Both the position numbers and the translations under genes were made by a program. This document shows, one piece after another, positions 1 through 10,224 of a stretch of 64,000 nucleotides of DNA. The stretch comes from Prorocentrum cordatum (taxonomy: Eukaryota > Sar > Dinophyceae > Prorocentrales > Prorocentraceae). Numbering within the stretch: position 1 is the first letter of the stretch; the number at the start of each line of letters is the position of its first letter. The DNA lies in NCBI GenBank assembly GCA_963575745.1, contig CAUYUJ010017640.1, forward strand, positions 25,001 to 89,000, in the 5' to 3' direction. Below the pieces are notes generated by a model that saw nothing but the letters and a program-made list of their open reading frames with translations, did not search any database and had not been told where the DNA came from.

Positions 1-92
1 ACACCTCCCGTTCGCTTATCTGTCGTTTCGCGGCCAAACAGGCCGAAGAGCAAACCAGAACATGCATGGCCACCCCTCGTGGCGGCTAGCGG

Positions 93-839
93 CTAGCGGG
101 ACTCGAGGGAACTACCCGCCTTGGCCCAGGACGATTCGGTGGTGTCGCCCGGACTCGACTCTGAGACCGCTGCAGCTACGGCCTCGGCGAAGGCCTCGGC
201 GCGCGCAGCCTCGCGGCCGTCAATGAACCCTGCCTTGTACCCCTTGCCGTACGCGTCCTCGAAGTCCTTCTTGGACTGGGACTGGGGCTGCATTGGCTGC
301 ATCTTGTCCTTCGAGGCCGGTATCTTGTCCTTCTTGTCCTTCTTGTCGCCCATGCTGCCGCGTGGGCCGCGGCCGCTCGAGATGTTCTGCTTCGAGTTGC
401 TGCCGACGTTGTGGCCGTCCACGTTCGGGTCGTTGATCTTGAAGTTGCAGGCTTTCATGGCGCATTCCCATTCGACGGCAACGATCAGGGCGGTCTTCTC
501 GTTGACAAACCACTCGTCTGGGAGCTCCCGATGAGGCGTCGGGTCCTCGTTGAGCGCCACCGAATCCTCCGTCCTGTAGGTGCTGAACACCTTGATCGCG
601 GCACTGTCCGAGTCCTTGAACGCGACGCCGAGGTAGCTCCATGACTTGAGGAGCTCCTGCTTGACCTGAGACACCTGCGGGAACATCGGCCAATCGCCCT
701 GCATGGCAACAGGGAAGAATATTGGCGCCCACGTGCGCCACTCGTCGAACCATACCCACCGCCTTGTGTGCACCGTCGACTCGACGATGGCCAACTGTTG
801 GGTGACCAACTGCTCCTGCCAAGTAGAGGTCTGGGCCAT
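93..839 (-). CDS. Hypothetical protein, 248 aa, Lys/Asp-rich middle and Ala-rich tail
   Basis: I do not recognise this protein. The ATG at 837-839 has an in-frame TGA five codons upstream, so the start is plausible, although it could also be an internal exon. The first ~135 residues have ordinary globular composition with several Trp residues (for example WVWFDEWRTWAPIFF). Residues ~160-200 are polar and Lys-rich, with three short DKKDKKDK-like runs and MQPMQPQSQSKKD. The C-terminal 50 residues are Ala/Glu-rich and probably helical. No signal peptide or membrane segment is seen. The plus-strand ORF over the same interval looks like a shadow. The mixed composition argues for real coding, but function is unknown. 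Confidence 0.45.
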   Translation of the reverse strand: MAQTSTWQEQLVTQQLAIVESTVHTRRWVWFDEWRTWAPIFFPVAMQGDWPMFPQVSQVKQELLKSWSYLGVAFKDSDSAAIKVFSTYRTEDSVALNEDPTPHRELPDEWFVNEKTALIVAVEWECAMKACNFKINDPNVDGHNVGSNSKQNISSGRGPRGSMGDKKDKKDKIPASKDKMQPMQPQSQSKKDFEDAYGKGYKAGFIDGREAARAEAFAEAVAAAVSESSPGDTTESSWAKAGSSLESR

Positions 840-1165
840 GAGGGATGTGAATCAGAACGTGCTTGCCGTCGCGCCGTCGGCGCCTGGAATCGGATCACTC
901 GAGCCAGCACTACGTGCAGCGAAGGAATTTGCCCTGGGTGACCCGAGATCCGAGATGACTCCACGACTGGCGCCTGGCGCCTCAGATGATGATGGTGATA
1001 ATGATGATTGGAGCAGGGAGGGGGAGGGGGGAGGGCAGCGGGAGGAGAAGGAGACACGGCGCTGAGAAAGAACGGACAACTGCTTAAACCTTGGTTGGCT
1101 CTTCCTTTGGCCGTTGAACCAGCGCCTCGCTCGACGCATCATCACGATCTGCTAGTCCTCGTGCA

Positions 1166-1500
1166 ACTGAGCGTGAGTGGATCTGAACGGCAGTTAGTCT
1201 GAGCGTGAGTGTATATGAGTGTGAGCATACATATACACATATATACATATATGTATGGGTGTGAGTGTGTTTGAGTGCAAGAGGTCTGTGGCTGAGTGGG
1301 TCTGTGTGTGATTGAGTATGACTGTAAGCACGCCGGAGTGTGAGTGAGCCTGGGCACGATAAGTTCGTCTGAGTATGAACGTATCTGAATATGAGTAGGT
1401 CGGTGCTGTGTGAGTCTGAGTGTGAGAAATTCTGGAGATGACAGTCTACGTCGGGCGTGGGCGAGTCTGAGTACGAAGGCGTCTGCGTCTGAGTGTGGGG
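1166..1500. repeat. Degenerate TGAGTGTGAG-type tandem repeat
   Basis: The stretch is built from loosely repeated GAGTNTGAGTGTGAG units with a short TATACATATATA core near 1230-1255. ORFs through it translate to Ser/Thr/His-rich low complexity and are not supported. Just downstream (about 1597-1690) a pyrimidine-rich segment of roughly 60 bp (CCTCCTCCCTCCCTCCTCCC plus TTGGGC) is present twice in tandem. Confidence 0.7.
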
Positions 1501-1880
1501 TTGAGGACAACAGTACCCCAGCGTGGGGGTTGAGGAGGAGGAGGAGGATGAGTGGTCGCCTGTCTCGCCCACCCCTTCCACCGCAAACGGCGCGCTTGGC
1601 GCAGCCAGCCCCTCCTCCCTCCCTCCTCCCTTGGGCCGCTAGGGTGCCCCCAATGACACAGCCAATCCCTCCTCCCTCCCTCCTCCCTTGGGCGAGTCGG
1701 ATTGAGGAGGGCGAGCGGCGAATGGGCCGCTTTTCTCGCTCACCCCCTCCGCCTGGCACGGCAAGCTTCGCAGAGGCAACCCTTGCGACAGACCCGAGGC
1801 TGTGGCGTCTGCGACCCCTGAAGACGAAAATCCGCCACCGTGCCTGCCTTCAGCACGTACCAGGGTGACCCACGCCTCTT

Positions 1881-2290
1881 GGAGGCAGTTTTGAAGCCTT
1901 TCGGGGCGGCTCGAAAACTCAATTCGACCTCTTGGACCCCTCTTGAAGCCTTGTTGGGCAGTCTTGGGCGCCTCTTGGGCCATTTGGGGGCCTTCGTGGG
2001 CCATCCTGGGGCTCTCTGAGCGATCTTGGGGGCTTCTTGGGTCTTTTTATACGCTATGAAGGCCGCCTGTATCCGCTTGCCTATAGGATTGGGGCGGTTT
2101 GTGCACCTTGGGGCCCTCTGCGGGGTGCTCTTGGGGCTCTTTCGGGGCGTCTTGGGGGGGGGGGGCCTCTTGGGAGCCTCTTGGGGGCCTCTTGGGACGT
2201 CTGGAGGACATCCTAGCCAGTCTTGGGGCCTATTGGGGCTGTCTCAGGCGCTCTTGCACTCTCTTGGGCGCTCTGACGACATCTTGTTGT
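1881..2290 (-). repeat. CTTGGGGCC/CCAAGAGGCC degenerate minisatellite (tract 1)
   Basis: Short units such as CTTGGGGCCTCTTGGGAG recur every ~10-12 bases. This is the reverse complement of the large tracts at 38.8-41.0 kb and 43.1-44.4 kb, so the same family lies at both ends of the window in opposite orientation. No coding signal was found. Confidence 0.75.
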
Positions 2291-2689
2291 TTCTTTTTTC
2301 AAGTCGTTTTGGGCGGGGGCACCGTCCCAGAGGCCCACTCGGGATACCCTAAGCGTCCATTAGCGCCCAAGAGCGCTTGGAAAACTGGGGGCTGAGGCCC
2401 TGAATAAGAACTTTACAGCCCAGCCCCCATGCACGGCGCCTCTCGGGGCTGCATGAGCCGCCCCCCAAAGCTTCCCAGGGGACCCCAAACAAGTATCCAT
2501 GGGGCCTGTGACCCACAAGGGCCCACAAGCCAGGCAGAGCGGCGGGATTGGCCGAAGGCCAGTAGATAGCGCCCGTCTGGCTTGGGCGGTAATGGTGCAC
2601 GCCTAACACTGCTAGTGCTTAGCCTACCAGGCCTACCAGTGCTCCCCTTAGGCCTCTCATTCAGAACAATGCGGTCTTCGCTTGCAGCA

Positions 2690-3164
2690 CTGCGCTCGAT
2701 TTTCTGCTCCCATCGAAGTCGCCGTCGTCGAGCCAAGGATGGAGACCTGGAGTTGTTGTTAAAACGTGGACCCGGACCTTTTTGTTTAGAAGGAAAACAC
2801 AAAACAGAAGAAACACATGAGACCTGAAATCGCCGACGTCGACGCTCGGGTCGACCGACGACTCCGCTTTGTCGAGTTGGATCTCCGTGTTCGGGTTGGC
2901 GTCGTCGTCGAGCCGTCGTCGCTTGTGCTGGTAGCTGTCGTCGTCGTCCAGGTCGTCGGGACGGTCGTCGCTCGCGATGGTCACAGCGGTGCTGCTGCAG
3001 CCGCCGTCGGCGCCGACATGGGCCGTGGCGGAGCTGAGGGCGAAAGGGCGCCCTGCCTTGCCCCTGCGGAGCGCCTCGAACGTGCTGGGCCACCGCCGGC
3101 CTCGTATCATCTCGGGCCAGCGGCGGGCGCCCTCCGGTGATGATGATACTGGTGATGGTAATGG

Positions 3165-3210
<46 letters not shown>

Positions 3211-3726
3211 GGTGGTGATGATGATGTTGACGACAACCAGCATCATGATCATCATGATCAGTATGATCATGATGATGGTGACTATGATCATCATGATAAT
3301 GATGATGCTAATGATGATGATAATGATGATCCCCTCTCCGCTCAACGGACGGCGAGCGTCGCTCCACCGCCGCCGCTAGCAAGGAGGCACCCAACCCTAC
3401 GATGTAACCAGGACCCGCACGGCTCCAGGGCAGGAGCAGCCCTCGGAACCGCACGGGGGCAGCGGCGAAGCCGCTGCCCGTCCTGGAAGCACCGTAGGGT
3501 TAGGGCCTCCGCGCCGTCGAGTCGCGCCGTGGCCCGTCGCCTGGCTCGCCCCGCGGCCGCCCGGCGGGCCCAGGGTGCTAAGGAGGAGGAGGAGGAGGGA
3601 GGGAGGAGGAGGAGTTGAGGAGGGAAGCAGGAGGAGAAGGAGGAGGAGGAGGAGGAACAAGATTGTTGCTGCGGCCAGTGCTGCTAGCTGCTATAGTAGC
3701 TCAGCCAGCTCGAACTATGCTCAGCC
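2690..3726. repeat. GTC/GAC-rich stretch with a (GAT)n microsatellite, no gene seen
   Basis: From ~2715 to 3010 the sequence is rich in GTCGTCGTC-type triplets. From 3137 to about 3330 it is a near-continuous GAT/GGT microsatellite that reads as poly-Asp, poly-Met or poly-Ile depending on frame. From 3540 to 3650 it is GGA-rich. These patterns explain all long ORFs here, and I see no convincing gene before the coding block that ends at 3727. Confidence 0.7.
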
Positions 3727-5307
3727 TCAGTCTGAGCTCGAGCTCGAGCTCGAGGTCGAGGACCTCGTCGAGGATCCCTTGTCCTCATCAGGGTCAGAGG
3801 AGGACGACGAAGAAGAAGATCCAGGCGAGCGCGAGCTCGAGTTGCTCGAGCTGCTCGTGCCCTTCGCCGCCTTAGCCTTAGCCTTAGCTTTGGCTTTGGC
3901 TTTTGCTTTCTTCGAGGTCGGTGGTGCAGCAGCGGCGGGCTTACGTTTCAGCTTCTTGGCGCCCTTGGGCTCTGGCGCCCCATCGGCATGCACTGGTGGC
4001 TCCACGTCCGTCTCGTAGTCAGAATCGATTTTGTTTTCTTTCAACTGGGAACGCGATGGCACATCCGTCCACGGTGCCAGGTACTGCATGTGCTTTTTTC
4101 GGGTCTTGAACTTGAAGCACGAGTTCAACCAATGCTGCAAACGCATTTGGACCTGGTTGTCCGAGACCTCATCATTGAACTTCAATGTCTTAGTGCACCT
4201 CGTGCCTGGATTCCTGGCAGCGTGGGAGCCACACCGAGGACAAGTCGCCTGCCATGAGCTGACCTTGGGCTTGAAGGTGAGATATCCACAACCCCAACGG
4301 TAGTTACGTGCATGTCCCTTCCTGCCTTTGCGCTTGCCGGCCGAAACGGGGAGGACGACTTCGCCAGGCCCATGTGCTTCATCCTGTTTGACTCCCTTGC
4401 CGCCGCTGCCGCGGCCACCGCCGCGCCCTGTGTGAGCGTTCTTCTTTGTCGGCTTGGAGCGGGGGTCGCTGGTGTTCACGCCGACGACGCCGACATCGCC
4501 CTCCATGACCAAGGCCTTGGGCGGTTTGAACAAACGCTTGTAATAAGACTCTGGCTTGAGGTGCTCCACTGTGGTGAACTCTGGCCGCACGTCTGCTAGA
4601 CGAGCCAACGCCAGCAAGTACTGCCGCCCCACAGTAATTGCGCCTGGCTTGACCCACCATTTCTTCGGAGAGCCCGTCAACACATCGACTGCAGCAGGTG
4701 AGCCAGCGTCAAGCCACACTCCGCGAGCCCACCCATGGCGCTCCAAATGCAAGAGAAGCTCCAACTGCGTCATGTCTGTGACGGGGATGTCCGGGCGTGG
4801 CTCCGCAACGTTCTGATACGAAGTAAGGTGGAAGCACGGTTTCACCAATGACTCTGCTTCCGCCGTCAGTTTCCAACTCGACGTCGTTGAAGTTGTCGAG
4901 GTGCATTGGACCACGCTCTTACTCTCCAGAGCTGCGAGCACACGCGAATGAACAAGGCCAGCATCATGACTCAATGTAAAGGATGGCCCGCCAATGTCGG
5001 ACTCAAGAGCGCCAACCGAATACAGAGCTTGAAGCGTGCGTGATAATTCCAAAGGGTCCAGCTCTGGAAGTTCTAAGCATGGCAATGCAAAATGAGGCTG
5101 GGGCTCCACCACCCAACGACGCACTGTTTCGACACGCTCGAGCAACAAGTCTCGGGCAGCGATGTGCCCCGAGAATGCTTTATCATTTCTCTCTTTGTCA
5201 TCCTCGCAGACAAGTACGGTCTTCGCAGACTTGATAGTGTGGCTCACCTGCATGACATCGATGGAGATATCTGTTGCCTTTAAGCACGGCTGAGCTTGCC
5301 AAGGGAC
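3727..5307 (-). CDS. Block D: hypothetical protein with Cys cluster and basic/acidic tails
   Basis: The frame is open from a TGA at 5308-5310; the first Met is at 5253, but residues before it (for example KATDISIDVMQVSHTIK) look like coding continued from block C. Counting from that Met: residues 1-260 are globular; ~265-320 are Gly/Lys-rich; Cys338, Cys341 and Cys353 (CPRCGSHAARNPGTRC) with Cys322 may form a zinc site in a WGCGY...W segment; ~420-465 hold basic repeats including (KA)n, a likely nuclear localisation and nucleic-acid-binding tract; the last 40 residues are nearly all Ser/Asp. The layout suggests a nuclear nucleic-acid-binding protein. No family is recognised. Confidence 0.55.
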   Translation of the reverse strand, partial: VPWQAQPCLKATDISIDVMQVSHTIKSAKTVLVCEDDKERNDKAFSGHIAARDLLLERVETVRRWVVEPQPHFALPCLELPELDPLELSRTLQALYSVGALESDIGGPSFTLSHDAGLVHSRVLAALESKSVVQCTSTTSTTSSWKLTAEAESLVKPCFHLTSYQNVAEPRPDIPVTDMTQLELLLHLERHGWARGVWLDAGSPAAVDVLTGSPKKWWVKPGAITVGRQYLLALARLADVRPEFTTVEHLKPESYYKRLFKPPKALVMEGDVGVVGVNTSDPRSKPTKKNAHTGRGGGRGSGGKGVKQDEAHGPGEVVLPVSAGKRKGRKGHARNYRWGCGYLTFKPKVSSWQATCPRCGSHAARNPGTRCTKTLKFNDEVSDNQVQMRLQHWLNSCFKFKTRKKHMQYLAPWTDVPSRSQLKENKIDSDYETDVEPPVHADGAPEPKGAKKLKRKPAAAAPPTSKKAKAKAKAKAKAKAAKGTSSSSNSSSRSPGSSSSSSSSDPDEDKGSSTRSSTSSSSSSSD

Positions 5308-6019
5308 TCACTGACGATCCGGAAGAATGTAAATTGCCTGAAGGGTTCAGGTCAATGCGAGGCGAGGACTCGCATTGGCCCAACAGCCTAGGGTGAGAAA
5401 GCCACGAGAGACTTTCATTACACACAATGTGGAATGAGGAGTGCAAGGAGGGCAACTCGTAGCAAACCAACCCAAGGCTGAGGGCCAACTCTGGAGCTTC
5501 GCTTCTAGGAAGATAGTTCCTGGGTGGAGCTGGATTGATCTTGCTGTTTGCCTTGCCCTTAGCAGGCGCCACATCCGCTGTCGAAGAATTCACGTCGGGC
5601 TCGAAGGTCACATAAGGCAAAATCACATGGCGACCCATTACGTTCCAATCTAAGTCACATCTCGCCAGCTCTTGGAACAATTCTACAGAGCAGGGCAGTA
5701 ATGGTCTTAGAGTCTCTCCAAGTGTCGGAAGAGGACATTTCAATTTCATAGAGTAGATAGCATCTGTTTCCCATGTTTGTAAAAAATGCTTAAGTTTGAG
5801 TCCACGTATGATCGTCACAAATATGTCCGGCTCACCATTGACCTTCTTGCTCAGATTTAGGCGCGGGGGCCCTGGGGGCCCAGGCCCGCCGCCGCCAGCG
5901 CCGATGCCGCTGCTGGCCCCCGAGCTGGCAGCAGCGCCACTAGGTGCGCAATGCGGCAGCCCCGAAGCGCCAGCCGCCGAACCTGAAGGTTCGCTGAAGA
6001 CTGCTCGCTCGTGTGAGCA
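5308..6019 (-). CDS. Block C: hypothetical protein segment with Gly/Pro-rich leader
   Basis: The frame is open from just after an in-frame TAG at 6020-6022 down to a TGA at 5198. It begins with an Ala/Ser/Gly/Pro-rich leader (SGIGAGGGGPGPPGPPRLN), then becomes globular: NGEPDIFVTIIRGLKLKHFL and GRHVILPYVTFEPDVN. There is no Met near the start, and the CTAG|TGC at the opening suggests a splice acceptor. At about 5310 coding sense passes to block D in another frame; a short intron or a one-base frameshift would both explain this. I do not recognise the family. Confidence 0.45.
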
Positions 6020-6628
6020 CTAGCTACTCCCCCCTGGCGTAGCGTTTTTGATGCATCTGCCAGCGTCGACTCCAAACCAGACGTATAAGAAACACCCGTT
6101 AAGAGTCAAGCGATGCGGTGCGGCTAATCAAGGTAGCCCACCCTGGAGTCCTGGAGGAACGATAAGTAGGATAACAGTGGGTATAGATGTCCAGATCGTC
6201 AACAAGTCAGGAGTAGAGTACAAGTAGAAGAGGATGGGGGAAGGAGGAGGAATGGAGAATGGAGGAGGAGGTAGGACGGAGTGAGGAGAAAGAGGATGTT
6301 TTGGACGCTTTCCTATTCAAAACGATTTGAAATCAGTAGAGGAGATTGGCCATGTCCCCAAGGCCCCGACTGGATGGCTCAAACCTGTTTCGACAAGTAC
6401 TACCAAGTAGCTTTAGCCTCGCTGAGGCCTCCACTCTCCTGCTTCTGGACCGCCTCTAGCGCCCCCAGCCCGCTCCGCTCACGCCCGCCCATGCCCACCG
6501 CCAGCCCGCCCGCCCGCCACCCGCCCATGCCATGTCATTCCTAGGGGGCCCTCAAGCTGTAGGGAGCACGAGCCAGGAACCGTTTTGGACGTGGGCCTGG
6601 AAGGGAGCGGGGAGCGAAGGCTCAACTT
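6020..6628. other. Gap between blocks B and C, no gene seen
   Basis: About 600 bases hold a GGA-rich patch (6230-6290) and a pyrimidine-rich CCCGCC patch (~6470-6535). I find no coding signal. On the minus strand an AG at ~6020 could be the acceptor of the exon that opens block C. Confidence 0.4.
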
Positions 6629-8662
6629 CTAAGCCTGAGAACCGCTGCCGCCGCCACTGCAGCTGCTAGCGCCCGCGTGCCCGCCGGAGCTGCCGCCGCC
6701 GCCGCCGCTTGTAGTCGAGGGCGGTGGTCCTGCGGCAGCGGCGACATGGAACATGTCTGGAGGTACTGGAGGAACTCCATCATCAGGAGGCGCTGCGCAC
6801 ACGTCTGGCAAATCCGCAAACTGGGTCTGCAAGTCACCCCGATAAATCACTCGACTCGTCCACTTCTGAGGTATGCGGGTGTCCAGGTCACCACGTTCAT
6901 TAGCCCATTGCTCCAGTGATGGATGATACTGCAATCCCAAGGCCTTCAGTGCGTCTCTCATGGTACCAGCCTGGCCGATTAGAACGGATAGACGGATTGC
7001 CAATTTTGGATTATGAGTCATCATCTCCACGATCTCGTCCCGGCGCAAGCCGAGACTGGCGTATGCTTCAGAATGGTGACTGGACAGTCGGATCGCCAAG
7101 TGCAGTTGGGCGTGACGACGCTCGATGCTCTGTTCCAAATTGGAGGCGAACATCGCCTTTCTGCGTATAGCCATCAACTCGGGCAAATCCGCGATGTCGG
7201 TATCGCCCCGCAGGAACTGAAATATTTGCCCCCGAATGATGGAACCATGGCCGAACATCCGCTCCGTCATCTGGTGTTTGACGTCCTGCGCTGTCAAGTT
7301 CTCGTACAAAACCAAGCAGATAGCGAGGTGCGTCCTCATGCACATGTGGTCAAAGTGGCCCACGCACAGACATTTCAGGGGCAGCTGCACGACGGGGTCG
7401 AGCCGCACCTGCATCTCTGCAATGATGAAGGCCTTCGCAGCGGCAAACTCCCTGAATATCTTGCTCGAGTCATTGGCATCAACGTTGACCAGGCGGCGCA
7501 AGAGTTCAGTGTACTTCAAATCCAATGCTTCGCGCATCAACTCATGGAATGCCCCGCAAGCCATCTCAGGTATACGACGACCCCTCATGGGGCAAGACTT
7601 CTTAAGGTGGACAAGGTCGTGCTGCCTGCAGAAAGCTCTCGGGTGGCACCGACACCCCTGAGACCACGCCTCAAGCCATCCGAGGGCTGATGCTATGACT
7701 GATATCAAATTGATGTACGCCCAGAAGAAGGGACTTGCATTTGCTGCCGTTACCTTCGCTACTTGCCCAGCATGCTCGTCGTTCCAGTTTGCATGTTGTG
7801 GCGCTTGTCCATGCTCGCCGCCTCTGCCAGGGCCATCTCTGAATTGCACGCGATCTTCGTTCCAGAACGTGAGGGGATACTGCCTGGTAAGCAGCCACTC
7901 TGTAATCTCAACGACCGCACCCCAGACCCTTCCTCCTTCGAAGAGCGGAGGCCCACTGCGGAAGAATGGTCGCCAAACAGCGTTGTCTCCAACCAAGCAA
8001 GTTTCAACGAATCTATCCCTCGAGAAGCTGTAATGAAACACCACGCAGAAAGCTTCCACAGACTTCTTCACCTCGGGCCAAGACGGTAGATGTTGAAGTA
8101 CGCGCGTCTGAGTATTTTCGACTGCATGGAACGAGCCTGGTATGTGCAATGCTTGCCGCATGTGCAGCTGGGTCTGCATGTCTTCCATGACGTTGTGGAG
8201 GTGCCCGTCCGCGGCCTCCATGTCGGCGTCGTCGCCGTGGCCGTCATCCCCAGCCGTTGGGCGCGTAGGGTGCCAATGAGGAAACATGTCGCTGGCCTCG
8301 CACGAAGCCGAGGAAAGGTGCGACTCAACTCCCTGGTCGGTGACCACCGCGAAGAACTTGCCGAGTAGATTGCTGACGATCCGCCATGAGTCGCACTCGA
8401 GTCGAACGCCGTGCAGCAAAGCATGAAGTTTGTGCGCGGCACTGCCATGGCGGGACCCGATACCAACGGGAGGAAACTTGTGTTTCTGCATACATTGTCC
8501 AAGATTGCGCTGAACCTCCTGCATTGTCATAGAAGTGTTCTCGTCCACCGGCTCGTGTTGGAAACGGGCGAGCCTATCCGCCATCCTCGCCGCCCTGTCG
8601 AGGTCGGAGCCGCTAATGACAGTGTACTCGTGGATAAACCTGAAACGGAAGCCGGAAGCCAA
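6629..8662 (-). CDS. Block B: DDE-like protein core and C-terminal domains
   Basis: This is an open frame of 677 codons whose first codon is TTG with a TGA just upstream, so it is most likely an exon continuing block A. Residues ~103-112 read FFAVVTDQGV, a strand followed by Asp-Gln-Gly-x-Glu like the second acidic motif of DDE enzymes (D109); GSFHAVENT follows at ~176-184, and an acidic residue in WGAVVEITEW (~248-256) is a candidate third catalytic site. Residues ~335-360 contain a Cys/His cluster (CRCHPRAFCRQHDLVHLKKSC) that may bind zinc. The tail is Pro/Gly/Ser-rich and ends at a stop at 6629. Catalytic assignment is inference from motif pattern; the protein is undescribed to me. Confidence 0.55.
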   Translation of the reverse strand: MASGFRFRFIHEYTVISGSDLDRAARMADRLARFQHEPVDENTSMTMQEVQRNLGQCMQKHKFPPVGIGSRHGSAAHKLHALLHGVRLECDSWRIVSNLLGKFFAVVTDQGVESHLSSASCEASDMFPHWHPTRPTAGDDGHGDDADMEAADGHLHNVMEDMQTQLHMRQALHIPGSFHAVENTQTRVLQHLPSWPEVKKSVEAFCVVFHYSFSRDRFVETCLVGDNAVWRPFFRSGPPLFEGGRVWGAVVEITEWLLTRQYPLTFWNEDRVQFRDGPGRGGEHGQAPQHANWNDEHAGQVAKVTAANASPFFWAYINLISVIASALGWLEAWSQGCRCHPRAFCRQHDLVHLKKSCPMRGRRIPEMACGAFHELMREALDLKYTELLRRLVNVDANDSSKIFREFAAAKAFIIAEMQVRLDPVVQLPLKCLCVGHFDHMCMRTHLAICLVLYENLTAQDVKHQMTERMFGHGSIIRGQIFQFLRGDTDIADLPELMAIRRKAMFASNLEQSIERRHAQLHLAIRLSSHHSEAYASLGLRRDEIVEMMTHNPKLAIRLSVLIGQAGTMRDALKALGLQYHPSLEQWANERGDLDTRIPQKWTSRVIYRGDLQTQFADLPDVCAAPPDDGVPPVPPDMFHVAAAAGPPPSTTSGGGGGSSGGHAGASSCSGGGSGSQA

Positions 8663-8866
8663 GGACTCTCACTTCTTCCTCCTCCTCCATCTCCGCCTTA
8701 TCGTCCTGACCGCCCTCCCCTGGACCCGTTATTATCCTCCTCCTCGCCATGTTTCATATCGTTTGAGGGTTATGCTTTTTTAAAAAATCAATGTTGCCCG
8801 TGCGTTTCGACGATGACTCCGAAACCCCACTGGACGCCCCAGAAGAATCCCCGCCCGAAAATTCAC
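8661..8866 (-). other. Probable spliceosomal intron between blocks A and B
   Basis: The interval separates two coding frames that look continuous in meaning. It starts on the minus strand with GTGAAT, ends near GTGAGAG (AG), is AT-richer in its centre, and contains stops in all relevant frames. The simple GT-AG pairing I tried does not restore the phase of block B exactly, so the true boundaries may be shifted or use a non-GT donor, which dinoflagellates often do. Confidence 0.5.
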
Positions 8867-10224
8867 CCAGTGAACCAATCTCGGCCGCCCTGGGGCGACG
8901 AGTCCATCATGGAGTAGATGGCGGCATCGTCCGCGATGAGGCTCCTGTGCTTGTCCCGGTGCACGAGCATCCACACGACGTCGAGGTAAAGCCGCGACCT
9001 GCTCAACGTCGCCGCGCTGGGAAGCAAATTATCTGCCATGATCTGCTCTGCTGCATCTTGCAATGCGATTGGGAGAATGCGCAACGCCTGCATGATCGTA
9101 GATCTGAACGTGTTGGCGCCGCCGCTGTTGTCTGTGCCCCGGGCGTGGAATGAGAAGATCAAGCACTGCACGAGGAAGTGCGGGTTGAAGCCGCCGCGGC
9201 GGTCGAGCACACGATTATAATGGCCACCGCGCCCGGGGCGGCTCGACCAACTCCACTTGGCAAATGCTTCTGGAACCAAAGACGCTGCGCAGCGGTCCAG
9301 CCAGGACACGAAGTCTTGCAATTGATCTTGCACCACATCTTGTTGATTACAGTGGGCGGCCAATATCGCTGATGACCATGCCCTGAGATGCGATGATAAC
9401 GTCATGAACATGTCTTTGCTGAATAAGCCCTGGTCAGTCATGGTGGCGGCGATGTCCTTGCTGACGCCGCAGGGGTCCTGTTCTGGAGGAAACTCTTGTG
9501 AGTCTGCTACTTCAGGGTCTGCATCGATAGCGTTATGGCGACACCCATGCCATAGATTGTAAATGATCGCGGACCGTACGCAACGAAATCGACAATCGAG
9601 AGCCAATACGTACCAACATTGTGCTACCACCAAGACTGACACTGGAAACGGCAGCTGCAAGACAGTGCAGGAATCCAAAAAGGCGGCCTCAATCAGTCCA
9701 TCGCTGGCCCAGCGCTGCAACAACTCACGAACGCGACCCCGGCCGCCCAGCAGAGCGCCTTCGAGCAGGCGGTCTCGGCACTCATTCGTTAGCTCAAACC
9801 ATAAATGTTTTGGAGATTCAATGCCGAAGCCAGCGTGGATCATGTCGATGCCCTGCTCGAGACGGCCAGCTTCAACTACTTCGAAATACCTCATGACTGG
9901 GCGATTGCCGCCACTCCAATTTGAAATTGCTCGGGCTTCCTTTCCTGACTCGCTGAGTGCTCCTGTATATTTGCCATTGTAACGCAGAAGTGCTACTCCA
10001 CATATCTGGCTGTAAGATGCATGACGGTCTGGAAACATTGAGGCGCCGTACTCTTCCAAGTCTGCCAGTTCTGCATCCTCGAATGTCTCCTGTATGAAAT
10101 GTTTGTCGATCTGGTCACGGCAGTCATTTGGAATCATACCCCGGCGGCGCTTACCAGCACGGTGGGCACATGATGTGATCCAGATGGGGAAGCTGTCACT
10201 CTCGTGGCCCTGTGGGCCGTGCAT
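8861..10224 (-). CDS. Block A: N-terminal part of a DDE-like protein
   Basis: The ATG at 10222-10224 is preceded two codons upstream by an in-frame TGA. The open frame runs 453 codons to a TGA at 8863-8865, but the coding part probably ends at a GTGAAT donor at ~8866. Composition is typical of a folded protein, with conserved-looking Trp/Cys/His residues. Near the C-terminus, residues ~433-451 read IADDAAIYSMMDSSPQGGRD; a hydrophobic strand ending in an Asp (D441) followed by SSPQGG fits the first strand and first catalytic Asp of an RNase-H-like fold. I recall related multi-copy dinoflagellate predictions with this DxSPQ motif, but cannot verify it here. No homolog with a known function is recognised. 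Confidence 0.55.

Larger units (their letters stand above)
3727..10224 (-). mobile_element. Four-part minus-strand coding block, possible undescribed dinoflagellate transposon
   Basis: Four coding stretches lie head to tail on the minus strand: A (10224 to ~8867), B (~8662 to 6629), C (~6019 to ~5308) and D (~5307 to 3727). A and B read as one protein split by a ~200-bp AT-richer intron. C and D may be one second gene. A ends with a DSSPQGGRDW motif and B carries TDQGVE, the spacing and context expected of the first two catalytic acids of an RNase-H-like (DDE) fold. D carries a Cys cluster, basic tracts and an acidic Ser-rich tail. That this block is a mobile unit is inference; no terminal inverted repeats or target duplications were identified by eye. 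Confidence 0.35.

Noticed and set aside
3137-3379. Poly-Met/Asp/Ile ORFs at 3.1-3.4 kb
   Set aside because: They are readings of the GAT microsatellite.
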